From assembly GCF_016908375.1 (NCBI RefSeq), contig NZ_JAFBDS010000004.1:248001-312000 (forward strand): a DNA stretch of 64,000 bases, given 5' to 3'. Positions within the stretch are counted from its first letter, which is position 1; every line of letters begins with the position of its first letter. Position numbers and translations under genes: made by a program. The DNA is from Amphibacillus cookii. GTDB taxonomy: Bacteria; Bacillota; Bacilli; Bacillales; Amphibacillaceae. Below are positions 51,235 through 60,501 of this stretch, one piece after another. The notes under the pieces were generated by a model, which was not told where the DNA came from, did no database searches, and saw nothing but the letters and a program-made list of their open reading frames with translations.

Positions 51235-51894
51235 TTAATAACGGGAATGATTAATAAAATGACCAATCTTCTCTAGAATCGGTTCGACCGCATCTTTATT
51301 TTGGACTAAATCATAATCAGCAATGTTAACGCGCAAAATAGGACAGGAATTAAAGCTGTTTATCCAATCTTGATAACGTTTATGCATCTCTTCCCAATAA
51401 CTTAACGGGGTTTGTTGCTCCATCGGGCGCCCGCGTTGTTTAATTCGATCGACGACATCATCAAAAGATCCTTCTAAATAAATAAGAAGATCAGGATGTG
51501 GAAAATAGGGTGTCATCACCATTGCTTCAAATAAACTGTGATAGGTTTGATAGTCTGTTGGTGTCATGGTCCCTTTTTCATAATGCATTTTTGCGAAGAT
51601 GCCTGTATCTTCATAAATAGAACGGTCTTGGATAAAACCCCCACCATATTCAAAGATACGCTTCTGTTCTTTAAAACGCTCTGCTAAAAAGTAAATTTGC
51701 AAGTGAAAGCTCCATCGTTCAAAATCTTGATAAAATTTATCTAAGTAAGGATTGGTATCAACCTTTTCTAGTGAGGTACGAAAGTTTAATGCATCAGCTA
51801 ACGCATGTGTCATCGTTGACTTTCCTACACCAACCGTACCGGCTATTGTAATGACACTATCATGGGGAATGTTATATTTTTCTCTTAAATTCAT
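51235..51894 (-). CDS. dck: Deoxynucleoside kinase (deoxyadenosine/deoxycytidine kinase type)
   Basis: Salvage kinase of 219 residues: Walker A GTVGVGKSTMTHALA, the catalytic DRS motif in QDRSIYEDTGIFA, and the lid arginines in RIKQRGRPMEQ. It phosphorylates deoxynucleosides to monophosphates. The start overlaps the end of the upstream kinase gene by four bases, giving translational coupling. Confidence 0.9.
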   Translation of the reverse strand: MNLREKYNIPHDSVITIAGTVGVGKSTMTHALADALNFRTSLEKVDTNPYLDKFYQDFERWSFHLQIYFLAERFKEQKRIFEYGGGFIQDRSIYEDTGIFAKMHYEKGTMTPTDYQTYHSLFEAMVMTPYFPHPDLLIYLEGSFDDVVDRIKQRGRPMEQQTPLSYWEEMHKRYQDWINSFNSCPILRVNIADYDLVQNKDAVEPILEKIGHFINHSRY

Positions 51895-52532
51895 TTTGTT
51901 TGTACTCCTTTAAAAAGACCGCATTTAATTTGCTCAAAAATTATTTCTAAATCGGATTGGCGTTTAATAAAATCAAGTTGATCACCATTAACTCGGATAA
52001 CAGGGATGTCTGGATGTTGCTGTTCAAAATGCTCAATATAATCTTGATAATCAGTCCGTAGTTGCTCAAGATAGGACGCCTGGATTTTTTCTTCTACTGA
52101 GCGACCGCGTTGATCTATACGTTTTAATAACGTTTCGAGACTAGCGTCTAAATAAATAAGTAGGTTAGGATGTGCCATATCTTTAACGAGAATATGATAA
52201 ATTTTTTCATATTTATCATATTGATGTCTTGATAATGTCCGCTTGGCAAAAATCATATTTTTCATAATATGATAATCTGCTACAACAGGAAGCTCTTGAT
52301 TAAGGTAATTATTCTCAATATCTTCAAGTTGTTTATAGCGATTACATAAAAAAAACATCTCCGTTTGGAAACTCCATGCTTCTATATCGTCATAAAACTT
52401 ACCTAAGAACGGGTTCTCCTCTACAATTTCTTCAAGTAAGTGAAAGTTAAATTGTGTAGCTATCTTTCGTGCTAGCGAAGTCTTCCCTACACCTATAGGT
52501 CCTTCAACAGCAATAAATGGTACTTGCTTCAT
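51891..52532 (-). CDS. dgk: Deoxynucleoside kinase (deoxyguanosine kinase type)
   Basis: Salvage kinase of 213 residues with Walker A VEGPIGVGKTSLARKIA and lid RIDQRGRSVEEK. The usual DRS motif is replaced by ADYHIMKNMIFAKRTL, as in B. subtilis Dgk. It is paired with the dck-type gene, with which it forms the same tandem as in B. subtilis, though transcribed on the opposite strand to the surrounding conserved genes. GGAGGGAAT precedes the ATG. Confidence 0.88.
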   Translation of the reverse strand: MKQVPFIAVEGPIGVGKTSLARKIATQFNFHLLEEIVEENPFLGKFYDDIEAWSFQTEMFFLCNRYKQLEDIENNYLNQELPVVADYHIMKNMIFAKRTLSRHQYDKYEKIYHILVKDMAHPNLLIYLDASLETLLKRIDQRGRSVEEKIQASYLEQLRTDYQDYIEHFEQQHPDIPVIRVNGDQLDFIKRQSDLEIIFEQIKCGLFKGVQTK

Positions 52533-52726
52533 CGATTATTCCCTCCTTTACAAAAGTTGTCGATAAATGAGGACAAAAACTATTTTACCATATTTAAATG
52601 TAAGGAATCAGTATTCTGTTCAAATTGATTAAATGTTCGTTTGAATGAGTGCGTATTAGTTAAAAAAATGTTATTTGATCGTTTTTGGATCGAATGCTAT
52701 ATCCCTATTATGAAACAAAAACAGGC

Positions 52727-52768
52727 AAAAAAGACGGATAACGACCTCGATGAGGTATCATCCGTCTT
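52727..52768 (-). terminator. Terminator of the ger operon
   Basis: On the minus strand AAGACGGATGATACCTC pairs with GAGGTCGTTATCCGTCTT and runs into TTTT. In the 399-base gap between dgk and the small ger gene, this and the repeat at 52809-52916 are the only recognisable structures. Confidence 0.8.
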
Positions 52769-52808
52769 AACGAAGATCATGGTTTAGTTTCTAAAACAAT
52801 AGAAATTT

Positions 52809-52916
52809 ATTTTATCACAGATAACCGTCCGTAAAATCCCGCTAATGTCCTGGTTCCCTAAACTAATAATCAGTGGATGGAGAACAAAAGCACCACTGAT
52901 CAAAGTTTCGTTTTAT
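52809..52916 (-). repeat. Dispersed hairpin repeat, copy 8
   Basis: On the minus strand: ATAAAACGAAACTTTGATC, AGTGGTGCTTTTGTTCTCCATC, arm CCACTGATTATTAG, then GAACCAGGACATTAGCGGG and TTTACGGACGGTTATCTGTG. The inner arms ATCAGTGG / CCACTGAT pair. It lies between the last ger gene and its terminator. Confidence 0.85.
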
Positions 52917-52931
52917 GGCTAGCACCATTTG

Positions 52932-53096
52932 CTACTGGAGTAGATAAAGAAAGATTGTAGCGATGATCAAAAAAAGATTTAAACAAATAACAGCGATTCC
53001 ACCTAAACGGTTTTTCTTTTTAAACAGCTTGGTGCTAAGGGTTATGCAATAATAAGTTAAATACAAACATGCAATCGAAAAGAGGGGCGTTTGCAT
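52932..53096 (-). CDS. Small two-span membrane protein, probable germinant-receptor D subunit
   Basis: A 54-codon frame whose ATG (53096-53094) begins one base after the gerC-like stop codon and ends at TAG 52934-52932. It shows two hydrophobic segments, SIACLYLTYYCITL (about 7-20) and GIAVICLNLFLIIATIFLYLL (about 33-53), joined by a KLFKKKNR loop. Small two-helix D subunits have been described for several Bacillus germinant receptors. The size, topology and position match that type, so I assign it there by context. Confidence 0.65.
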   Translation of the reverse strand: MQTPLFSIACLYLTYYCITLSTKLFKKKNRLGGIAVICLNLFLIIATIFLYLLQ

Positions 53097-53097
53097 T

Positions 53098-54342
53098 TTA
53101 ATCCCTCACTTCATCTAGTTTTGTATCATCAAGCATTTTTCCAAAGTGTAGTCGTTTAAGCTGATAGTTCACGGTGATATCAGCATTGGGATAAATATTT
53201 TTATGCCAATCACCTTCTTCATAGGCAGGTATGTCTTTAAAGTGTCGACGAATATAGATGGACCAGTAAAAGGGATCGGATCGATAGGCCTCTTGGCTTT
53301 TTTTAATCAGTTCATCAGTGGCATCGGTGATATATTGCTCTATTGCATCTCTCAGCGTCCTTTTGAAATCTTCATTTTGAGAGTAATGAATAAGACTAGG
53401 AATAGCTAAAATTTTTACCTCAAATGGAACCGTTACATCAATCGTTGCATGGTTCATTTCTGAGTCATAGTTTAGGTTAACCTTTGGGTTATCTGTTTGA
53501 AATACATCAGTCGCCACTTGATACTCTGGCGCCAATGGATCTGGATAATTGGCTAACATCTCATTTATGTTCATTGTTTTATCGAGAATATTACAAATTC
53601 TCGTCTCTTCACCTGTTAAACGATCAATCATAATCCCTTCCTTGAAAACAGCTGAACCCATAAATTGAGTAACGTTTCCCCCTTCTTTGGGGACTTGTCC
53701 AGCGACAAATTCATCTTCACTACCGTCTAATTCTTTGGGGTCGTATGTTGTTGTTGCATAAATGCCTAAAAATAAATCAGCATCCCCTTCCGTAATTTGA
53801 AAAAAACGATGGAGATCGGCATCAGGGATAATACCAGTTTCTTTTGCTCGACTTAGCATATACTGATAGTATTTATGTGGGCGTTGTTCCAATACAGGTG
53901 AGTTATTGTTAATAAAGTCCGAAGCATTTTCTTTAGATACAATAATTTGAATACTCCGTCTGATTTCAGTTGTTCTTGCTGTTGATTGCATAATACGCAA
54001 AAATTGATCGGATCGTGCCAGCGCTTCTGAAACGATTAGCACACGGGTTTGATCCAAGATAATTTGTTTTGTAACAAACGAATTAGCTGTATTTGTCGCT
54101 GTCATAATGTCTGTTCCGAAAACTGTAATGGTTTCATCAGGTATTTGTTCTGCGCCTATTCCAGCCAGGGTAGAGCCTGCTTCAGGATTAGCGATTTGAT
54201 AAGTAAACGCGTATATTCCATCCTGATCCGTTACGTCTATACCGACAGCAATTACATAAGATTGTCGATCAACTTCAACCATATCTTCACAGCCAATTAA
54301 AATGAACAAGATGAGTAACCCACTTAAGCTAATAGTTTTCAT
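53098..54342 (-). CDS. Spore germinant receptor C subunit (GerAC family lipoprotein)
   Basis: Lipoprotein of 414 residues. The signal peptide ends in a lipobox LFILIGC (Cys18). The mature part has MVEVDRQSYVIAVGIDVTD and RTTEIRRSIQIIVSKENASDF, typical of GerAC/GerBC. It is the outer-leaflet component of the receptor in the spore inner membrane. It overlaps the permease gene by four bases. Confidence 0.9.
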   Translation of the reverse strand: MKTISLSGLLILFILIGCEDMVEVDRQSYVIAVGIDVTDQDGIYAFTYQIANPEAGSTLAGIGAEQIPDETITVFGTDIMTATNTANSFVTKQIILDQTRVLIVSEALARSDQFLRIMQSTARTTEIRRSIQIIVSKENASDFINNNSPVLEQRPHKYYQYMLSRAKETGIIPDADLHRFFQITEGDADLFLGIYATTTYDPKELDGSEDEFVAGQVPKEGGNVTQFMGSAVFKEGIMIDRLTGEETRICNILDKTMNINEMLANYPDPLAPEYQVATDVFQTDNPKVNLNYDSEMNHATIDVTVPFEVKILAIPSLIHYSQNEDFKRTLRDAIEQYITDATDELIKKSQEAYRSDPFYWSIYIRRHFKDIPAYEEGDWHKNIYPNADITVNYQLKRLHFGKMLDDTKLDEVRD

Positions 54343-55430
54343 GTCAAATCCTTCTTTCGTTTAAAAAAATGAATAAGTAACAACAAGAAAGGAACGAGTG
54401 CAATAACCGGTGTTATTATATTTAAAAGCTTGTTGCGATAAATAAGTTCTGTTACCACTGCGTTATCAGGAAGTAAACCGATTACCATAAGGAAGAATCC
54501 CATTGGCAAGAGTAACAGTTCAAACTCATCGATATTAAATATAGCCCCGAATAGCCATGTGATAAGGTATAAGAGTAAAATAAATCTTAGAAAAGTTGCA
54601 AGTAACCAAAAAACCATAAAAAAAGTTTCGATGTTCGTAAAAAAATCACCTAAATTAACATATTGAGTGACTTCATGAAAAGGAAATGAGATTTTCTCAA
54701 TTGAATTGTAATCAAAAACGGTCGTATAAAGGAAAAAGAAGAAGGTGATTTCGGCAATAGAGAAAATTAGTCCAATTAAACCACCTTTAATAAACTGACT
54801 CGGCTTTCTAAAGGCAGAAAATGCCATCGTCAATAGAAAAAAATCTAGAAACAATGATCCCTTTGACACCCCTTCTTCGAGAATAACAGGAACCCCCGCA
54901 CCGAAGATGGGAAAGATCCGTTGCCAAACGACACTTTCAAATATAAGAGCGGCAAGGATAAAGAAAGATATCCTAATGAACGGCCAGAAAATTCTAGTTG
55001 TGTAGCCCACTACTTCAATGCCTCGAATTGCTCCGAAAATACAAACACTACCGAAAAGCACAAAAATAATTAGGATAGACGATCTTTGAAAATAGAGTAT
55101 CTTTATTTGTTCAACATAGTTACGACTATCTAATGCAATCATGACAAAACTTAAGATAAATATAATGAAAGCTAAACTTTTACCTAAACCCTGCCCTAAG
55201 AGGAGCTCAAATAAGTGAACAAAGTGTTTGGCATTATGCTTATAAAGCAAGTACAACAAAACAAGAAATGCTGGTAAAATGCAGATAAACGCTAATAATG
55301 GAATGTACCAAAAGGCGTTTTGCGCTTTTTGCGAAAAAAGAGATGGGGTTGTGTCCGTTAATTTTATCCCAATTAATATACTGGTTAAGGTAAACATCTC
55401 AAAAGAACTAAGTCTTCTGTCGACCTTCAT
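54339..55430 (-). CDS. Spore germinant receptor B subunit (GerAB family permease)
   Basis: Membrane protein of 363 residues with about ten hydrophobic segments, starting MKVDRRLSSFEMFTLTSILIG. It belongs to the GerAB branch of the amino-acid/polyamine transporter superfamily and is expected to bind the germinant. ATGA overlaps link it to both neighbours. Which nutrient it senses cannot be read from the sequence. Confidence 0.9.
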   Translation of the reverse strand: MKVDRRLSSFEMFTLTSILIGIKLTDTTPSLFSQKAQNAFWYIPLLAFICILPAFLVLLYLLYKHNAKHFVHLFELLLGQGLGKSLAFIIFILSFVMIALDSRNYVEQIKILYFQRSSILIIFVLFGSVCIFGAIRGIEVVGYTTRIFWPFIRISFFILAALIFESVVWQRIFPIFGAGVPVILEEGVSKGSLFLDFFLLTMAFSAFRKPSQFIKGGLIGLIFSIAEITFFFFLYTTVFDYNSIEKISFPFHEVTQYVNLGDFFTNIETFFMVFWLLATFLRFILLLYLITWLFGAIFNIDEFELLLLPMGFFLMVIGLLPDNAVVTELIYRNKLLNIITPVIALVPFLLLLIHFFKRKKDLT

Positions 55431-56914
55431 TTTGTTTTTCCCCTTTCAAAAGTTCGTGAAGATTGTAAATCTTTCGGTAAAAGGTAGCCAGGTCGCCATT
55501 TTTCTTTCTTTATTGCTTTTCTGAAATATGTGTCACTATTTGATTTGTAAGTTGGTGAAAGGGGGGCGAAATAGGGAACACCAAATGATTTTAATGAAGC
55601 ACCATACATAAACCATAGTGTAAAAGCAATCATTAAGCTAAACATCCCAAAGAATCCAGCTGAGATGATAAAGATAAAGCGCGTAATACGAACCGTAAAA
55701 TTAAAGCTGGGATCGCTAATAGCGAAAGAAGTCAATCCCGAAAGTGCTGAGACAATGACAATGATTGGACTGATAATATTAGCTTCTACAGCAGCTTGGC
55801 CCAATATTAGAGCCCCTACAATCCCAATCGTAGGTCCTAATGGATTAGGAATTCGAATCCCCGCTTCACGAATTAATTCAAAAGCTATTTCCATAATTAA
55901 TACTTCAATAATAAGTGGAAAAGGCACACGTTCCCTTGCTGCTGTGACAGCAAACAGTAAATCAGGGGGAATCATCTCGCTATGAAAATTAGAAAGAGCG
56001 ACATAGAGCGATGAGATCATCGACGTAAAGAATAGGGCAATAAATCGGATTAATCGTGTGAAGTTACCATATAAAAATCGGGAATAGCGGTCTTCGACAT
56101 TATGAATGAATGCCCAAAATGTAATGGGCAAGATTAAACAGGCTGCAGAACTGTCCATAAGTAAGACCACATGTCCTTTATCAATATAAGTGGCAGCATT
56201 GTCTGGACGCTCTGTATAGAGTATGGTTGGGAAAATTGAATAAGGTCTTTCTTCAATAAATTGCTCTAAAAGCTCAATGTTTTGAACGTTGTCAACATCT
56301 AATTGCGTTAATTTTGATCTGATTTCATCTAATAATTGATCATTTACGACGCTATTTAAATACATAAGTTGCACATCTTGTTTAGAACGTTTGCCGACTT
56401 TCTGTACTTCAGTAATTAATTCCCGATTGCGGATTTGTTTACGAATAAGTGAAATGTTGACATGTAAGGATTCAGTAAATGATTCTTTAGGTCCTCGAAC
56501 CACACTTTCGTTTTCAGATTGGCTAATGTCACGATGTTGAAATTGCGCAACGTCAATTGAGTAACCAAATGATTCACCATCGATTATTAAAACAACTTTT
56601 CCATTGTTAATATGGTCGTCAAGTTCTTCTAATTCTTTTATTTTAGTAATGCTTTCAGCAGTGATAACATCAAAGAGTGAGTCTCCTTCTTGTTCAAGCA
56701 GGGGCTGGATAATCGTTTGTTCTATTTTATCGCTGTTGACGAGAGAAGCATAGTAGGCTAAGCAAAGCTCATGTTTGTTGAATTTTGCTGTTATTAATCG
56801 AATTGAAAAATCATTGTTTAGCCCAAAAGAAAACCGCTCTTTCAGAATATCGAGATTAATTAATAATTTAGTATTTAAGATTTCTTTAGTTTGCGTTTTC
56901 TTTTTTAACATCAT
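55427..56914 (-). CDS. Spore germinant receptor A subunit (GerAA family)
   Basis: Protein of 495 residues with a soluble N-terminal half and about five C-terminal membrane segments. The conserved core includes TERPDNAATYIDKGHVVLLMD, ERVPFPLIIEVLIMEIAFELIREAG and GPTIGIVGALILGQAAVEA. The tandem ATGs at 56914 and 56911 lie behind GGGGGAGG; outer in-frame starts are ignored. GerAA proteins form the oligomeric channel that opens on germination. First gene of a gerA-B-C-(D) operon. Confidence 0.92.
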   Translation of the reverse strand: MMLKKKTQTKEILNTKLLINLDILKERFSFGLNNDFSIRLITAKFNKHELCLAYYASLVNSDKIEQTIIQPLLEQEGDSLFDVITAESITKIKELEELDDHINNGKVVLIIDGESFGYSIDVAQFQHRDISQSENESVVRGPKESFTESLHVNISLIRKQIRNRELITEVQKVGKRSKQDVQLMYLNSVVNDQLLDEIRSKLTQLDVDNVQNIELLEQFIEERPYSIFPTILYTERPDNAATYIDKGHVVLLMDSSAACLILPITFWAFIHNVEDRYSRFLYGNFTRLIRFIALFFTSMISSLYVALSNFHSEMIPPDLLFAVTAARERVPFPLIIEVLIMEIAFELIREAGIRIPNPLGPTIGIVGALILGQAAVEANIISPIIVIVSALSGLTSFAISDPSFNFTVRITRFIFIISAGFFGMFSLMIAFTLWFMYGASLKSFGVPYFAPLSPTYKSNSDTYFRKAIKKEKWRPGYLLPKDLQSSRTFERGKTK

Positions 56915-57033
56915 TAGACCTCCCCCTTCATCTGTTTTAGTCTGGATGGTTTTATGTCTTCTATACATGGGTAATTAACAATTAAGTGTTTTAATGGAAA
57001 CTAAACAATTAATTAAGGAGAGGATTTTTGGTT

Positions 57034-57549
57034 ATGAAGAAAGTAGCAGTCGTTATCGCAGATTTATTTGAGGATGTCGAATATGCGTCACCAGCAAATG
57101 CTTTGAAAGCAGAGGGTCATAAGGTTATCACAATAGGCCATGAGCAAGGCGAGACGGTAATTGGAAAACAAAAACAGACACAAATTAAGGTAGATAAAGG
57201 GATTGACCAAGTTAAGGCTGCAGATTTTGATGCCTTATTTATACCGGGTGGTTTTTCACCTGATATTTTACGGGCAGATCAACGTTTTGTTGCATTTGCT
57301 AAAGCATTCATGGATGACAAAAAGCCAGTTTTCGCTATTTGTCATGGTCCCCAACTTTTAATTGCTGCAAAGGCAATTGAAGGAAGAAAAGCAACAGGAT
57401 ATACTTCAATAAAAGTTGATATGGAGTACGCGAAGGCGATTTATCTTGACCAAGAAGTTGTCGTTGATCAGGGTCAATTAGTGACGAGTCGAACGCCTGA
57501 TGATTTAGAGGCATTTAATAGAGAATCGTTAAAACTTTTAAAAAAATAA
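57034..57549 (+). CDS. DJ-1/PfpI family protein (YfkM/general stress protein 18-like)
   Basis: Cytoplasmic protein of 171 residues. MKKVAVVIADLFEDVEYASP is followed by DALFIPGGFSPD and the nucleophile elbow AICHGPQLLIAA with the reactive cysteine. The ATG at 57034 is ten bases behind AAGGAGAGG; a TTG at 57028 is a weaker alternative. Family members act in protein deglycation or stress protection; the reaction here is not settled. Confidence 0.85.
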   Translation: MKKVAVVIADLFEDVEYASPANALKAEGHKVITIGHEQGETVIGKQKQTQIKVDKGIDQVKAADFDALFIPGGFSPDILRADQRFVAFAKAFMDDKKPVFAICHGPQLLIAAKAIEGRKATGYTSIKVDMEYAKAIYLDQEVVVDQGQLVTSRTPDDLEAFNRESLKLLKK

Positions 57550-57581
57550 AATGAGATGAGAAACAATAAGAAATTAATGAA

Positions 57582-57625
57582 AACCCGAATGATAAACGTT
57601 TTTTCATTTATCATTCGGTCTTTTC
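57582..57625 (+). terminator. Terminator of the PfpI-family gene
   Basis: CCGAATGATAAA pairs with TTTATCATTCGG around CGTTTTTTCA and is followed by TCTTTT. Confidence 0.85.
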
Positions 57626-57720
57626 ATAAAATTTTAGTTTGATTGATAGGCTGTGGAAGTAAACCACTTCTGCTAGCCTATCGACCTTCAAGTTGTCTAA
57701 AAGTTTGGTTGATACTTCGT

Positions 57721-59010
57721 TTACGTGAATTTTTTTATATCAAAACGATCGGTTAATAAAATCCAATTTTGAGGAAAGGCTAGCCCAAGCTTCCAGTAAC
57801 TAATACCACGCAAACGTTTTTCTTTTATTAAATTAAATTTAGCTTCAATAGATCTTGCATCTTCAAACCACACTTCGTGTTCACTACCGTCTTGATCAAA
57901 ATATTGAAAATATGGTGCTTGTGCTGTTGGATCATAGCTTATCGCTTGATTATTATCTCTTGCTAGCGCAATTGCTTGCTGAGGGCTTATTGCACGAGCA
58001 AATTCGCCTCCTGGTTCAAAGGGTAATGTCCAATCGTAACCATATAAATTCTGTCCTAACATGATCTTTTCAGCAGGCATCTCGGATAATGCATAATCTA
58101 CGACACGCTCGACTTGATCAATTGGCGACACCGCCATAGGTGGACCACCACTATAGCCCCATTCATAGGTCATTAATACAACAAAATCAACAATTTCCCC
58201 ATGCGCTTGATAATCATGCGCTTCATACCAAGGCCCTTCTTGATCAGCACTTACCTTAGGAGCCAAAGCTGTTGACATTAAAAGGTTTGCCTCACTTAAA
58301 CGTGATTTTGCCGTACGTAAAAATTGATTATATGCTTCCCGGTCATTAGGCGGAAGAAATTCAAAATCAAAGTGGACATCACGGTAGCCTAAAGATTGAG
58401 CGGTGGTTACGATCTCATCTAAAAGTGTTTCTTGAATGGCACGATCATTGACGATTAAACTTCCTAACTCATCACTAAAAGCGCCTTCCTCTAAATTTGT
58501 TACCACAAGCATTAATGCTGCATCATTTCTGTTGGCAATCTCAAGTAAATTTGCAAGTGGTGGTGGAGCTAGTGTTCCATCACGATTGACTTGATAACTA
58601 AAAGGTGCAAGATAAGTCAACTTATCCGCATGCTTTTCGGCAGCATTAATTAACGTTTCAGATACAGTATCACCAATCGGTTCGACATAAGCATTGGATT
58701 CAATCAACATTCTATCTTGTTCAGGAATATAAAGGCGAAAGCCAACAGCTAACGGCTGATTTGGATCGATTGCATTAATCCTTGCAAGTTCAGTAACGCT
58801 TATTTGATATTGCTGGCTAATGGTATAGAGACTGTCCCCTGGTTGCACAAAGTAAAATTCGCCAACAATAGGAATAACTAAGGCTTGACCAATGACAAGT
58901 TGCTGATTCAGATCAAGTTCGTTTGCAGATACAATATCTTCAACAGAAGATCCAAATGTATTGGCAATGTCGTAAAGCGAATCCCCTTGTTTAACAACAT
59001 AAATTTGCAC
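57721..59010 (-). CDS. sleL: Spore cortex-lytic enzyme SleL/YaaH (2x LysM + GH18)
   Basis: Protein of 429 residues. Two LysM domains open the chain (about residues 2-45, VKQGDSLYDIANTFGSS; and about 51-95, VQPGDSLYTISQQYQIS). A GH18 barrel follows, with the catalytic-strand motif DVHFDFEFLPP, then VDFVVLMTYEW and YDWTLPF. It cleaves N-acetylglucosaminyl bonds in cortex fragments during germination. Position next to tadA corresponds to B. subtilis yaaH. Confidence 0.9.
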   Translation of the reverse strand: MQIYVVKQGDSLYDIANTFGSSVEDIVSANELDLNQQLVIGQALVIPIVGEFYFVQPGDSLYTISQQYQISVTELARINAIDPNQPLAVGFRLYIPEQDRMLIESNAYVEPIGDTVSETLINAAEKHADKLTYLAPFSYQVNRDGTLAPPPLANLLEIANRNDAALMLVVTNLEEGAFSDELGSLIVNDRAIQETLLDEIVTTAQSLGYRDVHFDFEFLPPNDREAYNQFLRTAKSRLSEANLLMSTALAPKVSADQEGPWYEAHDYQAHGEIVDFVVLMTYEWGYSGGPPMAVSPIDQVERVVDYALSEMPAEKIMLGQNLYGYDWTLPFEPGGEFARAISPQQAIALARDNNQAISYDPTAQAPYFQYFDQDGSEHEVWFEDARSIEAKFNLIKEKRLRGISYWKLGLAFPQNWILLTDRFDIKKFT

Positions 59011-59147
59011 GTTAAATCCTCCTTACTTGATTCTCTTGTTAGCATATGCAAGAAAGTTGGGCGAGTGAATGATATGAGTTAGTATTTTTCTACATGAAAT
59101 TTTGATAAACTAAATAGGAACAGTCATTGTTAAGAGGGGGCTAGTTT

Positions 59148-59657
59148 ATGACAGATGAAGATTATATGGAATTAGCATTAGCAGAGGCAATTAAAGCTGC
59201 GCAACTGGGAGAAGTTCCTATCGGTGCACTATTGGTTTATCAAGATGAAGTAGTGGCGAAAGCTTTTAATCTACGTGAAGCATTACAAACAACAGCATCT
59301 CATGCTGAAATGCTTGTGATTGATAAAGGGAATGAGGTGGTTAATAGTTGGCGTTTGGAAGACTGTACTCTATATGTCACTCTTGAGCCTTGTCCGATGT
59401 GTGCGGGAGCGATTCTACAAGCTAGAATACCAAGAGTTGTCTTTGGTGCTTATGATTCAAAGGCAGGGTGTGCAGGCTCGATCCTCAATTTATTAGATGA
59501 CAAGCGTTTTAATCACCAAGTAGAGGTAACAGGAGGCATTTTAGCAGAAGCTTGTGGTCAATTATTAAAAGATTTCTTTAAGCAATTACGTTCACGAAAA
59601 CAAGAAGCCGATATTATTTCATTAGTCGATTATAAGGGAAAAAATAACAATGGTTAA
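59148..59657 (+). CDS. tadA: tRNA-specific adenosine deaminase TadA
   Basis: Zinc deaminase of 169 residues converting A34 to inosine in tRNA-Arg(ACG). Zinc and catalytic residues are SHAEM (His52, Glu54) and PCPMC (Cys82, Cys85). GGGGG precedes the ATG. The SRP RNA gene follows immediately, as in B. subtilis. Confidence 0.95.
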   Translation: MTDEDYMELALAEAIKAAQLGEVPIGALLVYQDEVVAKAFNLREALQTTASHAEMLVIDKGNEVVNSWRLEDCTLYVTLEPCPMCAGAILQARIPRVVFGAYDSKAGCAGSILNLLDDKRFNHQVEVTGGILAEACGQLLKDFFKQLRSRKQEADIISLVDYKGKNNNG

Positions 59658-59660
59658 CCA

Positions 59661-59689
59661 TTGCATTTTTCAGTCAAACACTTTATACT
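59661..59689 (+). promoter_or_regulatory. Promoter of the SRP RNA
   Basis: TTGCAT (59661-59666), 17-base spacer, TATACT (59684-59689). The expected transcript starts about 30 bases before the mature 5' end, consistent with processing of a precursor. Confidence 0.65.
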
Positions 59690-59728
59690 TGTATATGCGT
59701 CGCAGGATGCGATGCAAGAAGGATAGAA

Positions 59729-60000
59729 TCTTGCCGTGCTAGGTGGGAAGGTAGCGGTGTCCTGTACTCGCAATCCGCTGTAGCGAGACTGAATTCCCAT
59801 CTGAGGTGTAGAGTCATAAGGTCTGCCATAAGGAATTGGTGTTGACGTTCGGGTCCTGCGCAACGAGATCCCGTGAATCCTGTCAGGTCCGGAAGGAAGC
59901 AGCAGTAAGCGGTCTTTTCCCGTGTGCCGCAGGGACGCCTGGATTGAGCCATGAACTTATGTAACGCTTAGGGCTGTGCTATCGACGATGGGTGCACGGC
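59729..60000 (+). ncRNA. scr: Signal recognition particle RNA, large Bacillus type (scRNA)
   Basis: About 272 bases with the Alu-domain start CCGTGCTAGGTGGGAAGGTAG, the tetraloop region CAGGTCCGGAAGGAAGCAGC that binds Ffh, the asymmetric-loop partner TGCCGCAGGG, and a 3' Alu strand ending GGTGCACGG. It also contains GTGTTGACGTTCGGGTCCTGCGCAACG. It is the RNA core of the particle targeting membrane proteins. Apparent reading frames across it on the minus strand are spurious. Confidence 0.95.
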
Positions 60001-60018
60001 GTTATATAAAAGTTAAAA

Positions 60019-60048
60019 ATCTCTTGCCATTAGGTAAGGGTTTTTTTG
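60019..60048 (+). terminator. Terminator of the SRP RNA
   Basis: CTCTTGCC pairs (with G-U pairs) with GGTAAGGG around ATTA and is followed by a seven-T run. Confidence 0.8.
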
Positions 60049-60268
60049 ATGCTAAGCTTCTTACTCATGCAATGTTTTTTTAATTATAAAAAAACATGTG
60101 CTTATAAGTAAAGATAGGCTGAGAGCAGTTATTTTTCAGAGATTGTGTCATACGGTATCAAAGATACCAGTCGTAACATGGTCTTTTGCTTTCGTTATTT
60201 TAAATTATCGAATACAAAGCTAGTGTAAGCCTTAATATAAAGCGCTTTCGATTTTTGTAAAAAATCTA

Positions 60269-60318
60269 TTGCTTTTTTGATTGTTAACGTTTATAATAAT
60301 CAACGAAAGCGTTTTCTG
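60269..60318 (+). promoter_or_regulatory. bglA promoter with overlapping cre-like operator
   Basis: TTGCTT (60269-60274), 17-base spacer, TATAAT (60292-60297). AACGAAAGCGTTTTCTGA (60302-60318) covers the expected start and differs from the cre consensus at two positions. A second palindrome, AAAGCGCTTT (about 60239-60248), lies upstream of the -35. Repression by CcpA or a LacI-family regulator is likely. Confidence 0.65.
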
Positions 60319-60406
60319 AAAGAGATTAACTTAACTTATTAATTGTTTTATCTAGGAAATAAAATGTTTTTTATCTCATTTTAGTTATAAATTGAATCGA
60401 TTTTCT

Positions 60407-60501
60407 TTTATTTATCACAGATAACGGTTGCTTATGTCCTCCTGATTCATTTAACAGTCAGTGAGTGAAGAACGAAACTGCTCACTGAAGATTTGTTTTA
60501 T
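60407..60501 (-). repeat. Dispersed hairpin repeat, copy 9 (inside the bglA leader)
   Basis: On the minus strand: ATAAAACAAATCTTCAGTGAG, CAGTTTCGTTCTTC, arm CTCACTGACTGTTAA, then TGAATCAGGAGGACATAAGC and CGTTATCTGTGATAAATAAA. Inner arms CAGTGAG / CTCACTG pair. It lies between the bglA promoter and the gene, so it should be part of the 5' untranslated region. Confidence 0.83.

Noticed and set aside
59654-59952. Two minus-strand frames over the tadA-scr region
   Set aside because: They lie inside the SRP RNA gene, whose conserved sequence fully explains the region.
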